Positions 23,691-34,418 of a stretch of 64,000 nucleotides of DNA are shown in pieces; the first letter of the stretch is position 1, and each line of letters begins with the position of its first letter. The DNA is from Leptobrachium leishanense (Eukaryota > Chordata > Amphibia > Anura > Megophryidae). Location: positions 273,773,662 to 273,837,661 of the forward strand of contig CM019064.1 of NCBI GenBank assembly GCA_009667805.1, in the 5' to 3' direction. The notes under the pieces are model-generated. The model worked only from the letters and a program-made list of their open reading frames with translations, did not search any database and was not told where the DNA came from. The position numbers and the translations under genes are program-made.

Positions 23691-23958
23691 ACAAAGGGAA
23701 GTGTCACAACCAGGTGGGAATCCACGTGATCCCGCGAAGACACTGCAAGAGCAGGGGCGCCGTAACCCCAAATAAAGACGTGCAGATAAAGGAGCAGGTC
23801 CTCAAGCGGAAAAGAGTGTCAGAGTGTCATACATGAGGTATGATTAAGTCCACTAGGCCGAAACGTCATATGTTCTGATCCGTGGGGTTTACGATCCCCA
23901 CTGAATAAAGGTATTTCTGACACTCTTTTCCGCTTGAGGACCTGCTCCTTTATCTGCA
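23691..23958. mobile_element. Foldback retroposon-like insertion with 15-bp direct repeats
   Basis: A 268-bp insert is flanked by exact direct repeats TGCAAGAAACTGGTG at 23676-23690 and 23959-23973. Inside, GATAAAGGAGCAGGTCCTC (from 23785) is inverted at the right edge (23909-23958), giving ~45-bp inverted arms. Between them lies ATGAGGTATGATTAAGTCCA then CTAGGCCGAAACGTC, followed by GAATAAAGG. A 15-bp duplication is longer than cut-and-paste transposons make and typical of LINE-driven insertion, yet the inverted arms look like a DNA foldback. Confidence 0.75.
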
Positions 23959-23989
23959 TGCAAGAAACTGGTGTCAGGTTATGTACCCT

Positions 23990-24280
23990 TTTGCAAAATC
24001 ACTTTATACTCAAAAATGAAGTACACTAAAAAAAGAACTATTCTCACCATCCATTTTGCAGAGGATGGCACGATTTGCTGCCTCCTCTCACTGCTAACAG
24101 AAGGACAGTGGGAACAAACAGTTTCCAATGTCTTTTTAGCTAGCAATGCGAGATTGCATTCATGTAATCCCAGAGAGAGCTTTCTCTAGTCTCCATGGGA
24201 AGCCCCTGCCTGTGACTGTTAGCATCTCGATTCATAATAATTGGGAGCTGCTAACATACTCGCTTACTCAAAAAAGAGCC
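23990..24280. repeat. Fragment of the core-box MITE family
   Basis: The block TCTCACCATCCATTTTGCAG, GAGGATGGCACGATTTGCTG and GGACAGTGGGAACAAACAG follows the order of 4690-4780 and 13040-13120 with heavy divergence. No terminal repeats. An old truncated copy. Confidence 0.45.
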
Positions 24281-25349
24281 AGTAAAGAAAGCCGATAATG
24301 GTCAAAGGTTCAAATTGAGTTTTTAAAATGGGTGTTTCTTTGGGCATGTCACCTAATCTATGTGCTGCAAATTACCATCCCATTGCTGCTGGACTATAAA
24401 TATTAGTGCCTGGGCAGTTGATAATAACATGGTTACCAAAGTGATGGACATAGCAGCATCCCCAACCGGTCCCCAGAAGGTAAAGGCTCTAATAAAGGAA
24501 GAACCACACCCTACCTCCTACCCATTGGATTTGGGTGGCATGATAATAGATATGGAGAGTGAATATGTACATCCCTATCTATGTGCAGTGAGTAAGTCTA
24601 TAATAAAAATCAGTAGGAGAAAGACATTCTACTGTCCCACTCTGCACCTTCCCCACATCATGGACATCAGGTGACATGCACACTAACCCAGCCCCCACCT
24701 ATGTGCAGTGAGCGGAGATTTAATGAAAGTAAGCAGAAGCAAGACTGGCTGCTGACTCACTCTGCACCCCCCACTACATCAGGTGTGTGTGCGTGTAAGG
24801 AGGGGTAATAGACTTGGGGGGACTGATGGATGGTTGCTGGATAGATGAAATGCCTCCACTTGTGCCATGTTGTTCAAGTGCATATGGTGTTAGGGGTGCT
24901 CTCCAGCCACTACTTAATGCCTCATGCTGCATAAACAAATTGACTTATAACCAAAGTGCTGCAGCAATTCATTATGTCAGTGTCATGCCAGCTGGTGGTG
25001 CTATGCCTGCTCGTGCTGCAGTTAGGCCTCCTGGGCAGAGAGGGCACTGTTCTAGATATCTATCATCTCGGACTGATGTGCCTAGTCAGAGACCGAGAAG
25101 GGCTTTAATAGCAGCAACTGACAGAGCTCTGCACCCTGCCATGGTTTCTAGTCACCTCTCAGCATGTTCCTGTATTTCTATTGTCTTGATTTGTCGGTTA
25201 GACCTCTGGCTACGTATTTACGATGATGGTTTCTGCTCTGGCCCCTGTTTAATATGGTTATTGTACTAATTCTGTGTGCTGATCCTGGCAATTGCATCTA
25301 GACTCTGTTTTTTCTCTTATCACTGAATGGTTATATAGTATACTAATTT
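24281..25349. other. Non-coding DNA with a two-unit duplication and one long open frame
   Basis: Two ~110-bp units about 120 bp apart (from 24579 and 24699) share TATGTGCAGTGAG at the start and CACTCTGCACC..CC-CACATCA at the end, with a diverged middle. A 151-codon open frame at 24814-25269 (plus strand) follows. It has no recognisable domain, signal peptide or splice context, and I regard it as probably non-coding. Confidence 0.4.
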
Positions 25350-25861
25350 TGTCAGGGATTGGGCCTGGGAAATGGTATAGAGGGTGAGAAGTATCTGGAT
25401 ACAGCTTTAATGAGTGGGTAAGGAGCATGGTGAGCAGGATAGGACGAATGGATAGTCAACAAGAGGACAGAGGTAGGGCAGGTGACTGGCAGACTTGGTC
25501 GATATTGTTAGCTGATGGCTGGGCAGGTGTCAGGATAGAGAGTCATCCAGCACGCAGACAAAACCCAGGTAAGCGATGAAACCCCTAATCTGACAGACTG
25601 GTCCTTAGGTTTGCCAGTATTATTTCTGAATAAAGAATTAGAACAATGACAATACTTCGAAGTACCGAAACCACAGGGATAAGAGAAAAAATTGCAGTAC
25701 AAATACAAGCCGGAGGTCAGTACACCGAATCAGTATAACAAATAACCATACAGGGAGTATAGACTATAGAGCAAAGTCAAGATACAAAAGCCAGGGCCAG
25801 AACACAGAATCAGTATAATCTGAACAGGGACAAAAGCAGAATTCAGAATCGAGAAGACTTA

Positions 25862-26613
25862 GGGCTAAATTACAATCTTCACACAAACGTTTGCGCCGGC
25901 GCAAATAATCATTAACGCGTGGGTAAAACCATTTGCGCCGAATCCCATATTACATAGTCAGCGCAACAACCGCACGCAATCGTCTTCCGCGGGTGAACCT
26001 GAGCGAACCCTGCGTGAGCTTACTGTACTTCGCATGTCCTATACATAAAATTGTGAGCGCAAATGCGAATGTGCGCTGGTACGAGTATGGTATTACAATC
26101 TATTTCGCGGTAATTACCACATGGACTTTGCGCGCATAATTTTAGCAACTCCTAAAAGCTGGTGCTAATGGCAAATTTGAACAACCTGGCCGAACCCAAA
26201 TATCCAAGCCCATTAAAAGGAATGCACCAAAGCACAGTAGCCCATTCAAATCATACCAAACCAATACAATGGATGAAGTTGTGTGTGCATGTATTATTGC
26301 TGCAGCATACAGTATATGCTCAGATTGACATTTTGACAGTGGCAGATGCAATTCATTAACCTGAGACAGGTGTGGTTCTTAATTCTGATTGGCTGACTCT
26401 CGAAAAAAGACTTCTCGTGCAAAGATTTTTGCACGAGACGGTACTGCGCGTGCATTTGGGTGCGTCCTGTTTGCGCGCGCAATTGATCGGCGGATGAAAA
26501 AACGCCCGAGGATTGTAATTCCAACGGTGATTTGCACGTGCAAAACTTTAATGCTTGGCGTAAAGATTTTCGCATTGCGTGAGGTTTTTTGCGTGAAGAA
26601 TTTAATATAGCCC
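25862..26613. mobile_element. PIF/Harbinger-like MITE, CpG-rich, TSD TTA
   Basis: The ends are GGGCTAAATTACAATCTTC and the inverse of GAATTTAATATAGCCC, flanked by TTA at 25859-25861 and 26614-26616. The interior is a rearranged relative of 5903-6635 in opposite orientation, sharing AAAAGCTGGTGCTAATGGC and CCTGGCCGAACC. The core box is at about 26018-26060. Rich in GCGCAAA and CGCG. The insertion splits a gypsy-type LTR. The annotated-looking open frames inside are repeat-derived. Confidence 0.85.
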
Positions 26614-26698
26614 TTAGCCGGGGAAATGCAGGAAAGTGCTGAGAGGTATACAGAAAACCACAGTAGGGCTCAGAGCTATGTATGTTTCTGCTATTTAA

Positions 26699-27127
26699 GG
26701 CTAGGGACAGATGAGCGCATTTTCTGCGGCCACCGTCAAAATGTACGTCGATGCGTGCGCACGCATTTTTTCACGGAATACGCTTAAGTGGTCAGACGAC
26801 CACAGTCGCACAGTCGCAGGTACTCACCAACGCAATTCTAGGGAAATCCGGCTGTTTGAACGTTATGTAGGCCGCACACTAGCAGCGTCTGACGTCTCCT
26901 AATCACGCACACACGCTGCCATGCGGCCGCAGCGCACTCTGTACGTCAGTAGCAGCGGTTTCACGTTCTGAGAAAAATGCGTTCATTTGCTGGTTGCGTG
27001 GTGTCGGCGCACTTTCGTACGCACGTACTGCGTATATTGGCCGTCATTGGCCGTTATGTGCTGCTACTGCCGCCGTGATTTAGTGCGTCTGCACGCGCGT
27101 TCCGACTGCCCCACTCTGACCCTAGCC
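26699..27127. mobile_element. Harbinger-like MITE, GGCTAGGG ends, TSD TAA
   Basis: The ends GGCTAGGGACAGA and the inverse of TCTGACCCTAGCC enclose 429 bp, flanked by TAA at 26696-26698 and 27128-27130. The interior is extremely CpG-rich for this window (CGCACGCATTTTTTCACG, CGTACGTCAG words). It lies in the same LTR as the MITE at 25862, only 85 bp away. It shares no interior with the core-box family. Confidence 0.85.
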
Positions 27128-28447
27128 TAAGGGCTTCCTAGGTTTCTGACCAGGTGCAGCAGTCCCAGAAGCTTGATTGCCAGAATGGCTCCCTCTCTGT
27201 TGAGGAAATCTCACTGCAGGACCACCAGCTAGCATGACAGCAGGAGGCTGGCGGGGAATGGTCGAGGGGGTGTTCCAGGGTCGATATACCAAGGAAAGAG
27301 AGTACACACCAACTCACCAAGAATGACAACTAGGAGAGAGGAACTGCTTCAAACCTGGACCAGTGACTGAATGAGGTGGCAGTGGCAAGACCCGGTTGCT
27401 CGTGGGGAGCCACCGTGAGTGGCTGCGAGGGACCCAGAGAGAAGACAATGGGCCGGTGAGTGGTGTTGGCTGGTGAGGGGCTCTGACACATAATAAGTAG
27501 GGATGAGCCGAACACCGCCGTGTTCGGTTTGCATTCGAACTCGAACAATTTCAAAAGTTCGAGTTCGAACGTGAACACGAACCGAACTCAATACAAGTCA
27601 ATGGGACTCAAAAGATCGATTTTTAGAGTGCCCTGCAAGAGAGCATATATGCAAAATATTTGCCATAAAAGGTGTATGGGGGTCCGAGTAGTGCCCTGGG
27701 GGACAGGAAACAAGGAAAAACGTACAGTGAGTTTTCCATGAAATAAGGGTTAGAAATAAAAACGAAAAATTCCTTCAAATATCGTGCCTAGGAGGTCCCC
27801 ATAACCTGCCCGTGAAGTGGCGGATTTGTAGGATGTATAGAAACATTTAAAAACAAAAAAATGATGTTTCAAATGACGGTAAACGGTTTTCCTTTAATCT
27901 ATTCATAAACAACTGCTTGGGGCGGCAGTCTGTATTAAAAAAGGAGACATTTTAGGACACGCAGAACAAGTTTAGTGATTTTTTGACTAAATTATGGTGA
28001 AACTTATGCAGGCTTTGGATGAAAGTAACAATAGGTGCTTTAAAATTGGGCCTTTAGTGTCGGCAACAATGCCGTCACACCGTAACCCCTCTGTGGTATT
28101 GTGGAAGAGTGCAGGGTTGGACCCTGCGGTCCAAAAAATTGAAATTATATGAATCTGGTAATATAGGTGTCAGTGTCAGTGCAGCCAAATATTGTGCCTT
28201 TGGTGGCAGCAAGTGCCTTCACACCGTAACCCCTTTTGTGGTATTGTGGAAGAGTGCAGTGGTGGAGGTTTTGTGAATCCCCGATCTATTCCATTACGTC
28301 AGCATCAGGGGATTGATAGCTGCTGATCCAGGACTGATTTATTTTTATAAATGTCAGCCGGTCTACAGAGTAGGTGGACAGATGCACTCTTTTGTCTGTA
28401 ACAAAACCTCCAGCGGCACTGAACGTCCTTTCAGAAAGCACTCTGGA

Positions 28448-29068
28448 TTAAGGGCAACCTAGTAGCTGCATATCATATTGGCTAAATTCTGGCCAATGAT
28501 CCAATCTCAACACCCAGTAAGCCAGTGGATCATCTGCTGGAAAGGTATCCAGGTCTACCCTTGCCCCTAGGTAGTCCTGCACCATATGGTGAAGACGCTG
28601 GCAATGGGTGTCTACATTTGACGTCCCTGGGCGTCGTGGACTAAACAAATTTAAAAAGGCATCAGTCAAGCGGCCCTGGCCTTCACCGCTCTTCCTCTGA
28701 TCATCTGCAGCCTCAGAAGCACCTGTGTCATCACTTGGTAACCTACCAGTGCCTGGAAAGGTGTTACACAAGTGTCGCTTTAGAGCGTCCTCAAGTTGTT
28801 TCATCCTGTCCTCCCTCTGTGCGGGCAGGATGAGCTCTGCAACTTTACCCTTGTATCGTGGATCAAGAAGGCTTGCCAACCAGTAATAAGCCCTCTCCTT
28901 GATAGCACGAATCCTGGGGTCCTTTAGCAGGCTTTGCAGGACAAGGAAGCCCATGCAGCGTAGGTTGGAGGTGGCATTAGCTTCCGAGTCTTCCTGGCCA
29001 ATGAGGATGACCCCATCGTGCACTTCCTGCTCCCAGCCATGTACTAGTCCTTGGGTTTCTGGGCACAC
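28448..29068 (-). pseudogene. hAT copy A transposase, C-terminal segment
   Basis: A 206-codon segment beginning in the linker after an acidic stretch (EEDEEEEEYLSS in the frame 29044-29385). It includes YYWLASLLDPRYKGKVAEL, typical of the hAT region leading to the dimerisation domain, and DPLAYWVLRLDHWPEF. It stops at TAA 28448-28450, immediately before the ERTFSAAGG block. The premature stop removes the most conserved part of the hATC domain. Confidence 0.85.
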
Positions 29069-29417
29069 AAAACCCTCCGTTGAGGAATCCCCACCTTCAC
29101 TGCCCCACTACTTAAATATTCCTCCTCCTCCTCATCCTCCTCCTGTCTGATCTGAGGAGAACCTGCTGGAATGCTGTCTGCAGAAAGACTGGGGCCTTGA
29201 GAGCTAGGGAAGGCCTCCTCTTCCTCCCGCTGCTCTGCCTCTAGAGCCACATCTATAATTCCCCGCAGAGTGTGCTCCAGCAGGAACACTAAACGAATTG
29301 TGTCAATGATGCATGCACTGTCCCTGCTCGCCATCCTCGTTGCCTCCTCAAATGGTGACAGTACAGTGCATGCATCCTTGATCATCAGCCACTGCAGGGG
29401 GGGAATCCAAGTTGACC

Positions 29418-30284
29418 TTAACCTGTCCTTGTGCCATACTCACACAGGTACTCGTTGATGGCCCTCTGCTGCTTGTGCAGACGCTGCAGCATTGCTAATG
29501 TCGAGTTCCACCTGGTGGGCATGTCACAGATAAGACGGTTTGTGGGAAGGTGGAATTCTCTTTGAATTTCTGCCAGGCGAACACTTGCTGGGAATGACCA
29601 TCTGAAGTGGCTGCAGACTTTTCTAGCCTGGCTGAGAAGCTCTGCCAGCCTTGGGTACCTTATTAGGAAACGCTGTACCAGGACGTGTGCTAGGCATGGT
29701 ACATGCGTCAACTTACCCTGGCATAGGGCAGAGAGAAGGTTGCTGCCATTATCACAGATGACCATTCCCAGCTGAAGCTGGAGTGGTGTTAACCATCTCT
29801 GCACCTGCCCCTGCAGAGCAGACAGAATTTCTGGCCCGGTGTGGCTCTTGTCCCCTAAACAAACCAGCTCAAGCACAGTATGGCATCTTTTTGCTTGAGC
29901 CATTGCGTAGCCCCTGTCACGCATTGGTTTACCTGCCACTTCGCCAGAGAAAGAGAAGGAGGAGGAAGAGGGAGAGGTGGTGCTAGAGCAGACAGACCTC
30001 ATACAAGCAGCTTTCTGGAGGCGTGGTGGATGAACAAGCTCCAGCACAGAGCCCCATCTTGGATCCCTCCCAGCTGCAATCAGAGTTACCCAGTGTGCCG
30101 TGAAGGAAATGTAACGGCCCTGTCCATGCTTGCTGGACCACGTGTCTAAAGTCACATGCACCTTGCTGCTGACTGCCTTTCCCAATGACTTGATAACATT
30201 GTCTTCCATGTGCTGGTATAGTGCTGGAATGGCCTTCCGTGAAAGTAATGGCATTTTGGAACCTGCCACTGTGGTACAGCACAT
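29418..30284 (-). pseudogene. hAT copy A transposase, catalytic core segment
   Basis: A 288-codon open segment with the hAT RNase H-like landmarks: LDTWSS (first catalytic aspartate, residue 47), ICDNGSN (second, residue 178), PCLAH (the CxxH motif, residues 197-200) and TRWNST (about 257-262). The last catalytic glutamate should fall in the next segments, before LLDPRYKGK. The start methionine is internal to the original protein; the upstream frame (30152-30631) reads the preceding part and overlaps it because of a frameshift. Confidence 0.85.
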
Positions 30285-30634
30285 TCAGCAAATTCACGGA
30301 AGGAAGCAGAGTCCACCAGCTGGAAAGGCAGCAGCTGCAATGCGAGTAATTTTGCTAAGCTGGCATTTAGATGCTTTGCTTGGGGATGGTTGGGACTATA
30401 TTTTTTCTTGCGCTGCAGCAGCTGCGGCAACGTAATTTGACTGCGTAAATCTTCAGCTGATGGGATGCTGTCACATTGTGAGGAAGGACCTGGTACATCT
30501 ATTACTGTAGCATCATCCCTGTCAGTGGAGGTTGGAGTCAATGACATGGCAGGACATATAGTGGGAGTAGAGACAGGTGAGGAGGACCTACGCAAAGTTT
30601 TGCGCCAATGGGATGCATGGCAGGTGGTCATATG

Positions 30635-31504
30635 TCACCTCAAGCACGTGGTACTCAAGCATCTGGTGTCTTTCCCACGCTTGAGCCTCATCTGACATAG
30701 ATTACAAATAGCAACGGTGCGGTCTGCTGCACATTTCTTAAAGAACTCCCAGACAGCAGACTTCCTGGATGTGTGCTTCGAGACAACAGTTCTCTGCACC
30801 TGAGCAGCTATGACATCTGATGCCTTAGACTGGCTAGTGCTACGGTTGGTCATAGCGGATGTTGTACCTCGTGTTTGTTGTGCCTCCTCCTCACTTGACT
30901 CCTCTGTTCGATCATGCACCAAGGTGGAGTCAGTGACCTCATCATCATTGTCATCACCCCCTATCTCCTCATCACTGGAGCCAACTTGGCAGTATGCGCC
31001 AGATGCTGGGGCAACGTGAGTGCCAGTTATTTGTGTGTCACTGGCTCCCCCTTCCTCTAGGTTGATTATACTCCCTTTCTCAACCTCAGAGATTGAATCA
31101 GAGCACTCTAGTTGCTGCGCATCCTCAAGCAGCATGTCACTGTCATTGTAATCAAACAATTCAGCTGACTCCTCCGTGTGTGATAGTGAGGCTACGGCAG
31201 GAGTAGCTGTGGACATGGAGGATGCATTAGATGCTTTGGCAGCTGAGGTGGACTGTGAAGCACTACAAGCCTGGCTGGCAGAGCACTGGGAGGATAAGGA
31301 TGGCCTGGTTAGCCAATCCACCAAATCCTCTGTATGTTTCTGCTGCTTAAGACGGCCAGCACCAGTTAGAAAGGACAAGCGTGCCCCTGCAGAGGATGCA
31401 CCACGTCCAAGACGACCAGAAGCACAGCCTCCTGACACAGAGGCTGCTTGCCCTCTTATCTGTGTCTGAGAGCGTCTGCCTGTCCTTTTTGGTCTTTCTG
31501 ACAT
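30635..31504 (-). pseudogene. hAT copy A transposase, N-terminal BED-finger segment
   Basis: A 289-codon open segment. Residues 1-60 are basic with arginine and serine (TGRRSQTQIRG), 100-200 are acidic and serine/threonine-rich, and residues about 245-289 hold the start of a BED zinc finger: SAVWEFFKKCAAD, then the CNLC pair. The finger's second pair (HMTTCH) lies just after the premature TGA at 30635-30637, in the same frame. Copy B has a sense codon at the equivalent position. BED fingers bind the element's ends. Confidence 0.85.
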
Positions 31505-31609
31505 GGTGAGTGATATATAGATTAAAGATATACAGAACTCTGATTCAAATCTGTTATAATAATTGGAGATATGCTGCAGAACTCTGATTCAACTCTGGTA
31601 TAAAGATTA

Positions 31610-32345
31610 AAGATTTCCAGAACTCTGGTATAACTCAGTGAGACACCCTGATAGCTGGCAGCCAGTGACAAGACACAGATTACAATTCCCAGAAACCTCC
31701 TATAAATCAGTGAGACCCCCTGATGGGTGGCAGTGACAAGACACAAATTACAATTCCCAGAAACCACCTACAAGTCAGTGAGACCCCCTGATAGGTCCCC
31801 CTGGTAGCTGGCAACAGTGACAAGACACAGATTACAATTCGCAGAAACCTCCTATAAATCAGTGAGACCCCTTATGTGTGGCAGTGAGAACACACAGATT
31901 AGAACAATTCCCAGATATTTTGTAGAAATGAGACCCCCAAAATAGTTGGTGGCAGTGAGAACACAAAGATTAAAACAATTCCCAGATATTTTGTATAAAT
32001 TAGCCCCCCACAATTGCTGCTGGCAGTGAGAACACAAAGATTAGAACAATTCCCAGATATTTTGTATAAATGACTGACCCCCAAAATAATTGGTGGCAGT
32101 GAGAACACACAGATTACCACAATTCCCAGATATTTTGTATAAATGACTGACACCCAAAATAGTTGGTGGCAGTGAGAACACACAGATTACCACAATTCCC
32201 AGATATTTTGTAGAAATGACTGACCCTCAAAATTGTTGATGGCAGTGAGAACACAAAGATTAGAACAATTCCCAGATATTTTGTATAAATGACTGACCCC
32301 CAAAATAGTTGGTGGCAGTGAGAACACAAAGATTAGAACAATTTT
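31610..32345 (-). repeat. Subterminal ~70-bp tandem array of hAT copy A
   Basis: About ten units. The proximal ones (31610-31880) read ATTCCCAGAAACCTCCTATA; the distal seven (about 31890-32340, period about 72 bp) read ATTCCCAGATATTTTGTA with TGGTGGCAGTGAGAACACA. The same unit in other variants lies upstream of the transposase in copy B (54290-54690). The homogeneous distal block points to recent local amplification. Confidence 0.85.
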
Positions 32346-33740
32346 ACAGTATATATCACAATCCCTATTTTTCATTGGAACTGTTAAAAATATTTGTTAA
32401 AAGTAGAACCGTGAGTAACAATCTTTCTATATAGTGATAAGAAGTCATTTATTAGGTGATTTTTTTGGAGTGTGATATGGAAAAACTGTTTTTGCAAGAT
32501 TGTATCTGCATTTCAAATGAATAAAATCAATTAATTTACCTTAATGCAAATCAACAGCTTAACCTTGGGGTGAGTAGGGAACACACATGCTGCTACTTTG
32601 AAGTAGTTTTTATGTCTATATAATGATCCAACTGGCTTCTGGAAAGTGCTTACTGCTTCATCAATAAAATTCACCTGTGGAGTTCACATTTCCCCTAAAT
32701 GCAATGTGACTGAAAATTTTAATTTAGAATCTATTGTAAGTTTTACTTCTATCCTGTGAAGAATTATTACATTTCTTATATTTATATTACAAGATAGTAT
32801 AATCCTTTGCGAATTTCAATAAAACATATGAGCTACTTTGATATATATGTTCTATTACACTCACAGATAGTATCATTTTGCATTGTACTATATAGTAAGC
32901 CATAAATACATTTCTTAATTGCAAGCAGTATAAAAAAAATTCTGATTAATAAATGCAGTGAATCCTTTACCAAAGGCCTAAGAATCTGACTTATAAAGGA
33001 AGCAAATTGCGTAAAAAAGGGTTAAATATAATTCAGAAATGTTGAGGTTCATTAAAATTCAATAAAAGTTTGTTGATTAGGGACAGTTGGGTTAGAGTAT
33101 CTCCAGCCTTCCCTCCATCGCTTGAGAAAGTAGCAGAGGTATAAAGCATCAGTGCCGTGGTTATTATAGTATTGTTTTAAGCTTAAAGTAAAAATTTAAT
33201 CTTTAAAAAAATGTTGAGCTTTTTGCCTCAACAGCAACAGCAGCAACTGACCATATCTGGATTTATGCAAGTTTTCTGATGTCTTCCCTGCATAAGGGCA
33301 TATGTATAGTCTGGCTCTTAAAGAGATTTCTGAAGACAAGAAGTACAGGTTGTAGAACCTTTCATTGGTTTAAGGTGACCAAATGACAAGGACATGTTTT
33401 AGAAAGTTTGTGATATGCAAGATAAAGTTCATATAAGCTCAGTAAATTATCTAACCTATATATGCAATGCACGTGAAGAGAGGATAGGATGAACTTCATT
33501 CTCCAGGGATGTATGCCCATGTTTTATGTATTTGTAACATACTTTTCTATAAGTACGTTCCATTATATTGTTAATACTGAAATATGTTTACACTACGAAA
33601 TTTTATTTTTCTCTTTTTCCATATGCTCATGCATTGGATTGACATCCCATTTCGTCAATATGTATTTATTCGTTTTAGATGTGGTGATCTTAAGAATACT
33701 GTAGAGAAAAGGAAGGGCACATGCCAATAGATGGGTGCCA
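32346..33740. other. AT-rich non-coding DNA between two elements
   Basis: About 1.4 kb with no repeat boundary, coding motif or inverted repeat. It separates the broken 5' edge of hAT copy A from the broken 3' edge of the gypsy element. Confidence 0.45.
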
Positions 33741-33755
33741 GGAACCAGGTGCCTG

Positions 33756-34418
33756 TCAGACTGGGATAGCCATTCCTATGCACTGGAAGTATCGGGTGAT
33801 CAGTTCTTTGGTCTTTCGTTCTCCAGGATGACCACTGCTGGGAAGATCATTGAAGGTCTGTAGAACGGTCAAACGATCCTTTTGAGGAACGAAAAGACGC
33901 TGTTGATCTAAGGATGATGGTGACCCTTGGGTCTGAGGATGAGAGGCAGCATGTGCCCGTATCTGTTGCATTAATGTAGTGGTCACTCCTATGAACTGTT
34001 GCGACTGCAGGATTGTTTCTTCTGATGTTTCTTGGTGATCTCTGGATGATAGACGAGACGGGGCATCCGCCTTGCCGTACTGGGTTCCTGGTCGATACGT
34101 CACGTGGAAATCAAATCAAGAGAAAAACAAGGACCATCGAGCTTGCCTGGAGTTCAAACGCTTCGCCGTGCGGAGATATTCCAAGTTCTTATGATCTGCT
34201 AGCACAGTGAAGGGATATTGGGTACCCTCCAGAAGGTGACGCCATTCTTCCAGAGCGTTTTTTATTGCCAGTAATTCTCTGTCGCCGATACCATAATTCG
34301 CTTCTGCTGGTGTTAATTTTTCAAATAATATGCTACTGGATGAAGGGTTGCAGCGAGAGGTTTTCTTTGGGATAGGACTGCTCCAAGCCCGTCTCCGATG
34401 CATCCACCTCCAAGACAT
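33756..34418 (-). pseudogene. Gypsy RNase H end and integrase zinc-binding start
   Basis: The first part (34116-34418) has [20 protein letters not shown] and [20 protein letters not shown], the gypsy RNase H core with the catalytic E of DREL and D of LADHKNL. An in-frame TGA at 34116-34118 (probably a decayed CGA) interrupts FFS/FDFHVTYRPG. The same frame continues with KADAPSRL and the integrase HHCC start, LPSSGHPGERKTKELITRYF. Homology is lost at about 33765 before the CxxC pair. Confidence 0.88.

Larger units (their letters stand above)
25350..27488 (-). mobile_element. LTR (gypsy-type) split by two MITEs
   Basis: On the minus strand it starts TGTCAGAGCCCCTCACC at 27488 and ends near 25350 with CCTGACA. 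TGTCAG...CTGACA ends and the strongly asymmetric base composition fit a Ty3/gypsy LTR. The first eight bases equal the start of the LTR at 37374. Two Harbinger-like MITEs (25862-26613 and 26699-27127) interrupt it; without them and their duplications it is about 950 bp. No internal coding region is attached, so it is a solo LTR or a remnant. Flanking target duplication was not found. Confidence 0.6.
28286..31504 (-). pseudogene. hAT (ZBED-like) transposase, copy A, disrupted
   Basis: The reconstructed order matches a hAT-Ac/ZBED-type transposase. It has a disordered acidic and serine-rich N-terminus, a BED zinc finger, an RNase H-like core and a C-terminal hATC dimerisation segment. The ATG at 31502-31504 (MSERPKRTGRR) is conserved in copy B. 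The frame is broken by an in-frame TGA at 30635-30637, a frameshift near 30245, another at a G-run (C-run on the coding strand) at about 29396-29403, one near 29050, and an in-frame TAA at 28448-28450. After that stop the same frame continues through ERTFSAAGGFVTDKRVHLST, the hallmark hATC motif, to the final TAG at 28286-28288. It cannot make transposase but may still be a binding target. Confidence 0.9.
27498..32345 (-). mobile_element. hAT transposon copy A, 5' end missing
   Basis: On the plus strand the element's 3' terminus is TAGGGATGAGCCGAACACCG at 27498, the same end as copy B (59982). Next to it is a hairpin of TTCGAACTCGAAC and GTTCGAGTTCGAA (27532-27567). Transposase reading frames follow on the minus strand (28286-31504), then a 5' leader with about ten ~70-bp tandem units up to 32345. 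There the homology to copy B stops without the GGTTCGGACC-type 5' terminal repeat, so the 5' end is lost. It begins ten bases beyond the LTR at 25350-27488. Confidence 0.85.

Noticed and set aside
24814..25269. 151-codon plus-strand open frame as a gene
   Set aside because: No recognisable domain, start context, splice signals or partner frames; flanked by repeats. A length of 151 is not remarkable in 64 kb of six-frame vertebrate DNA.
30810..31019. Open frames antisense to the hAT transposase
   Set aside because: They overlap the N-terminal transposase segment on the other strand. Their composition follows from the acidic codons of the sense frame and they have no motifs.
31890..32340. CRISPR-like array
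   Set aside because: The ~72-bp units are contiguous tandem repeats without unique spacers and match the leader of a hAT transposon.
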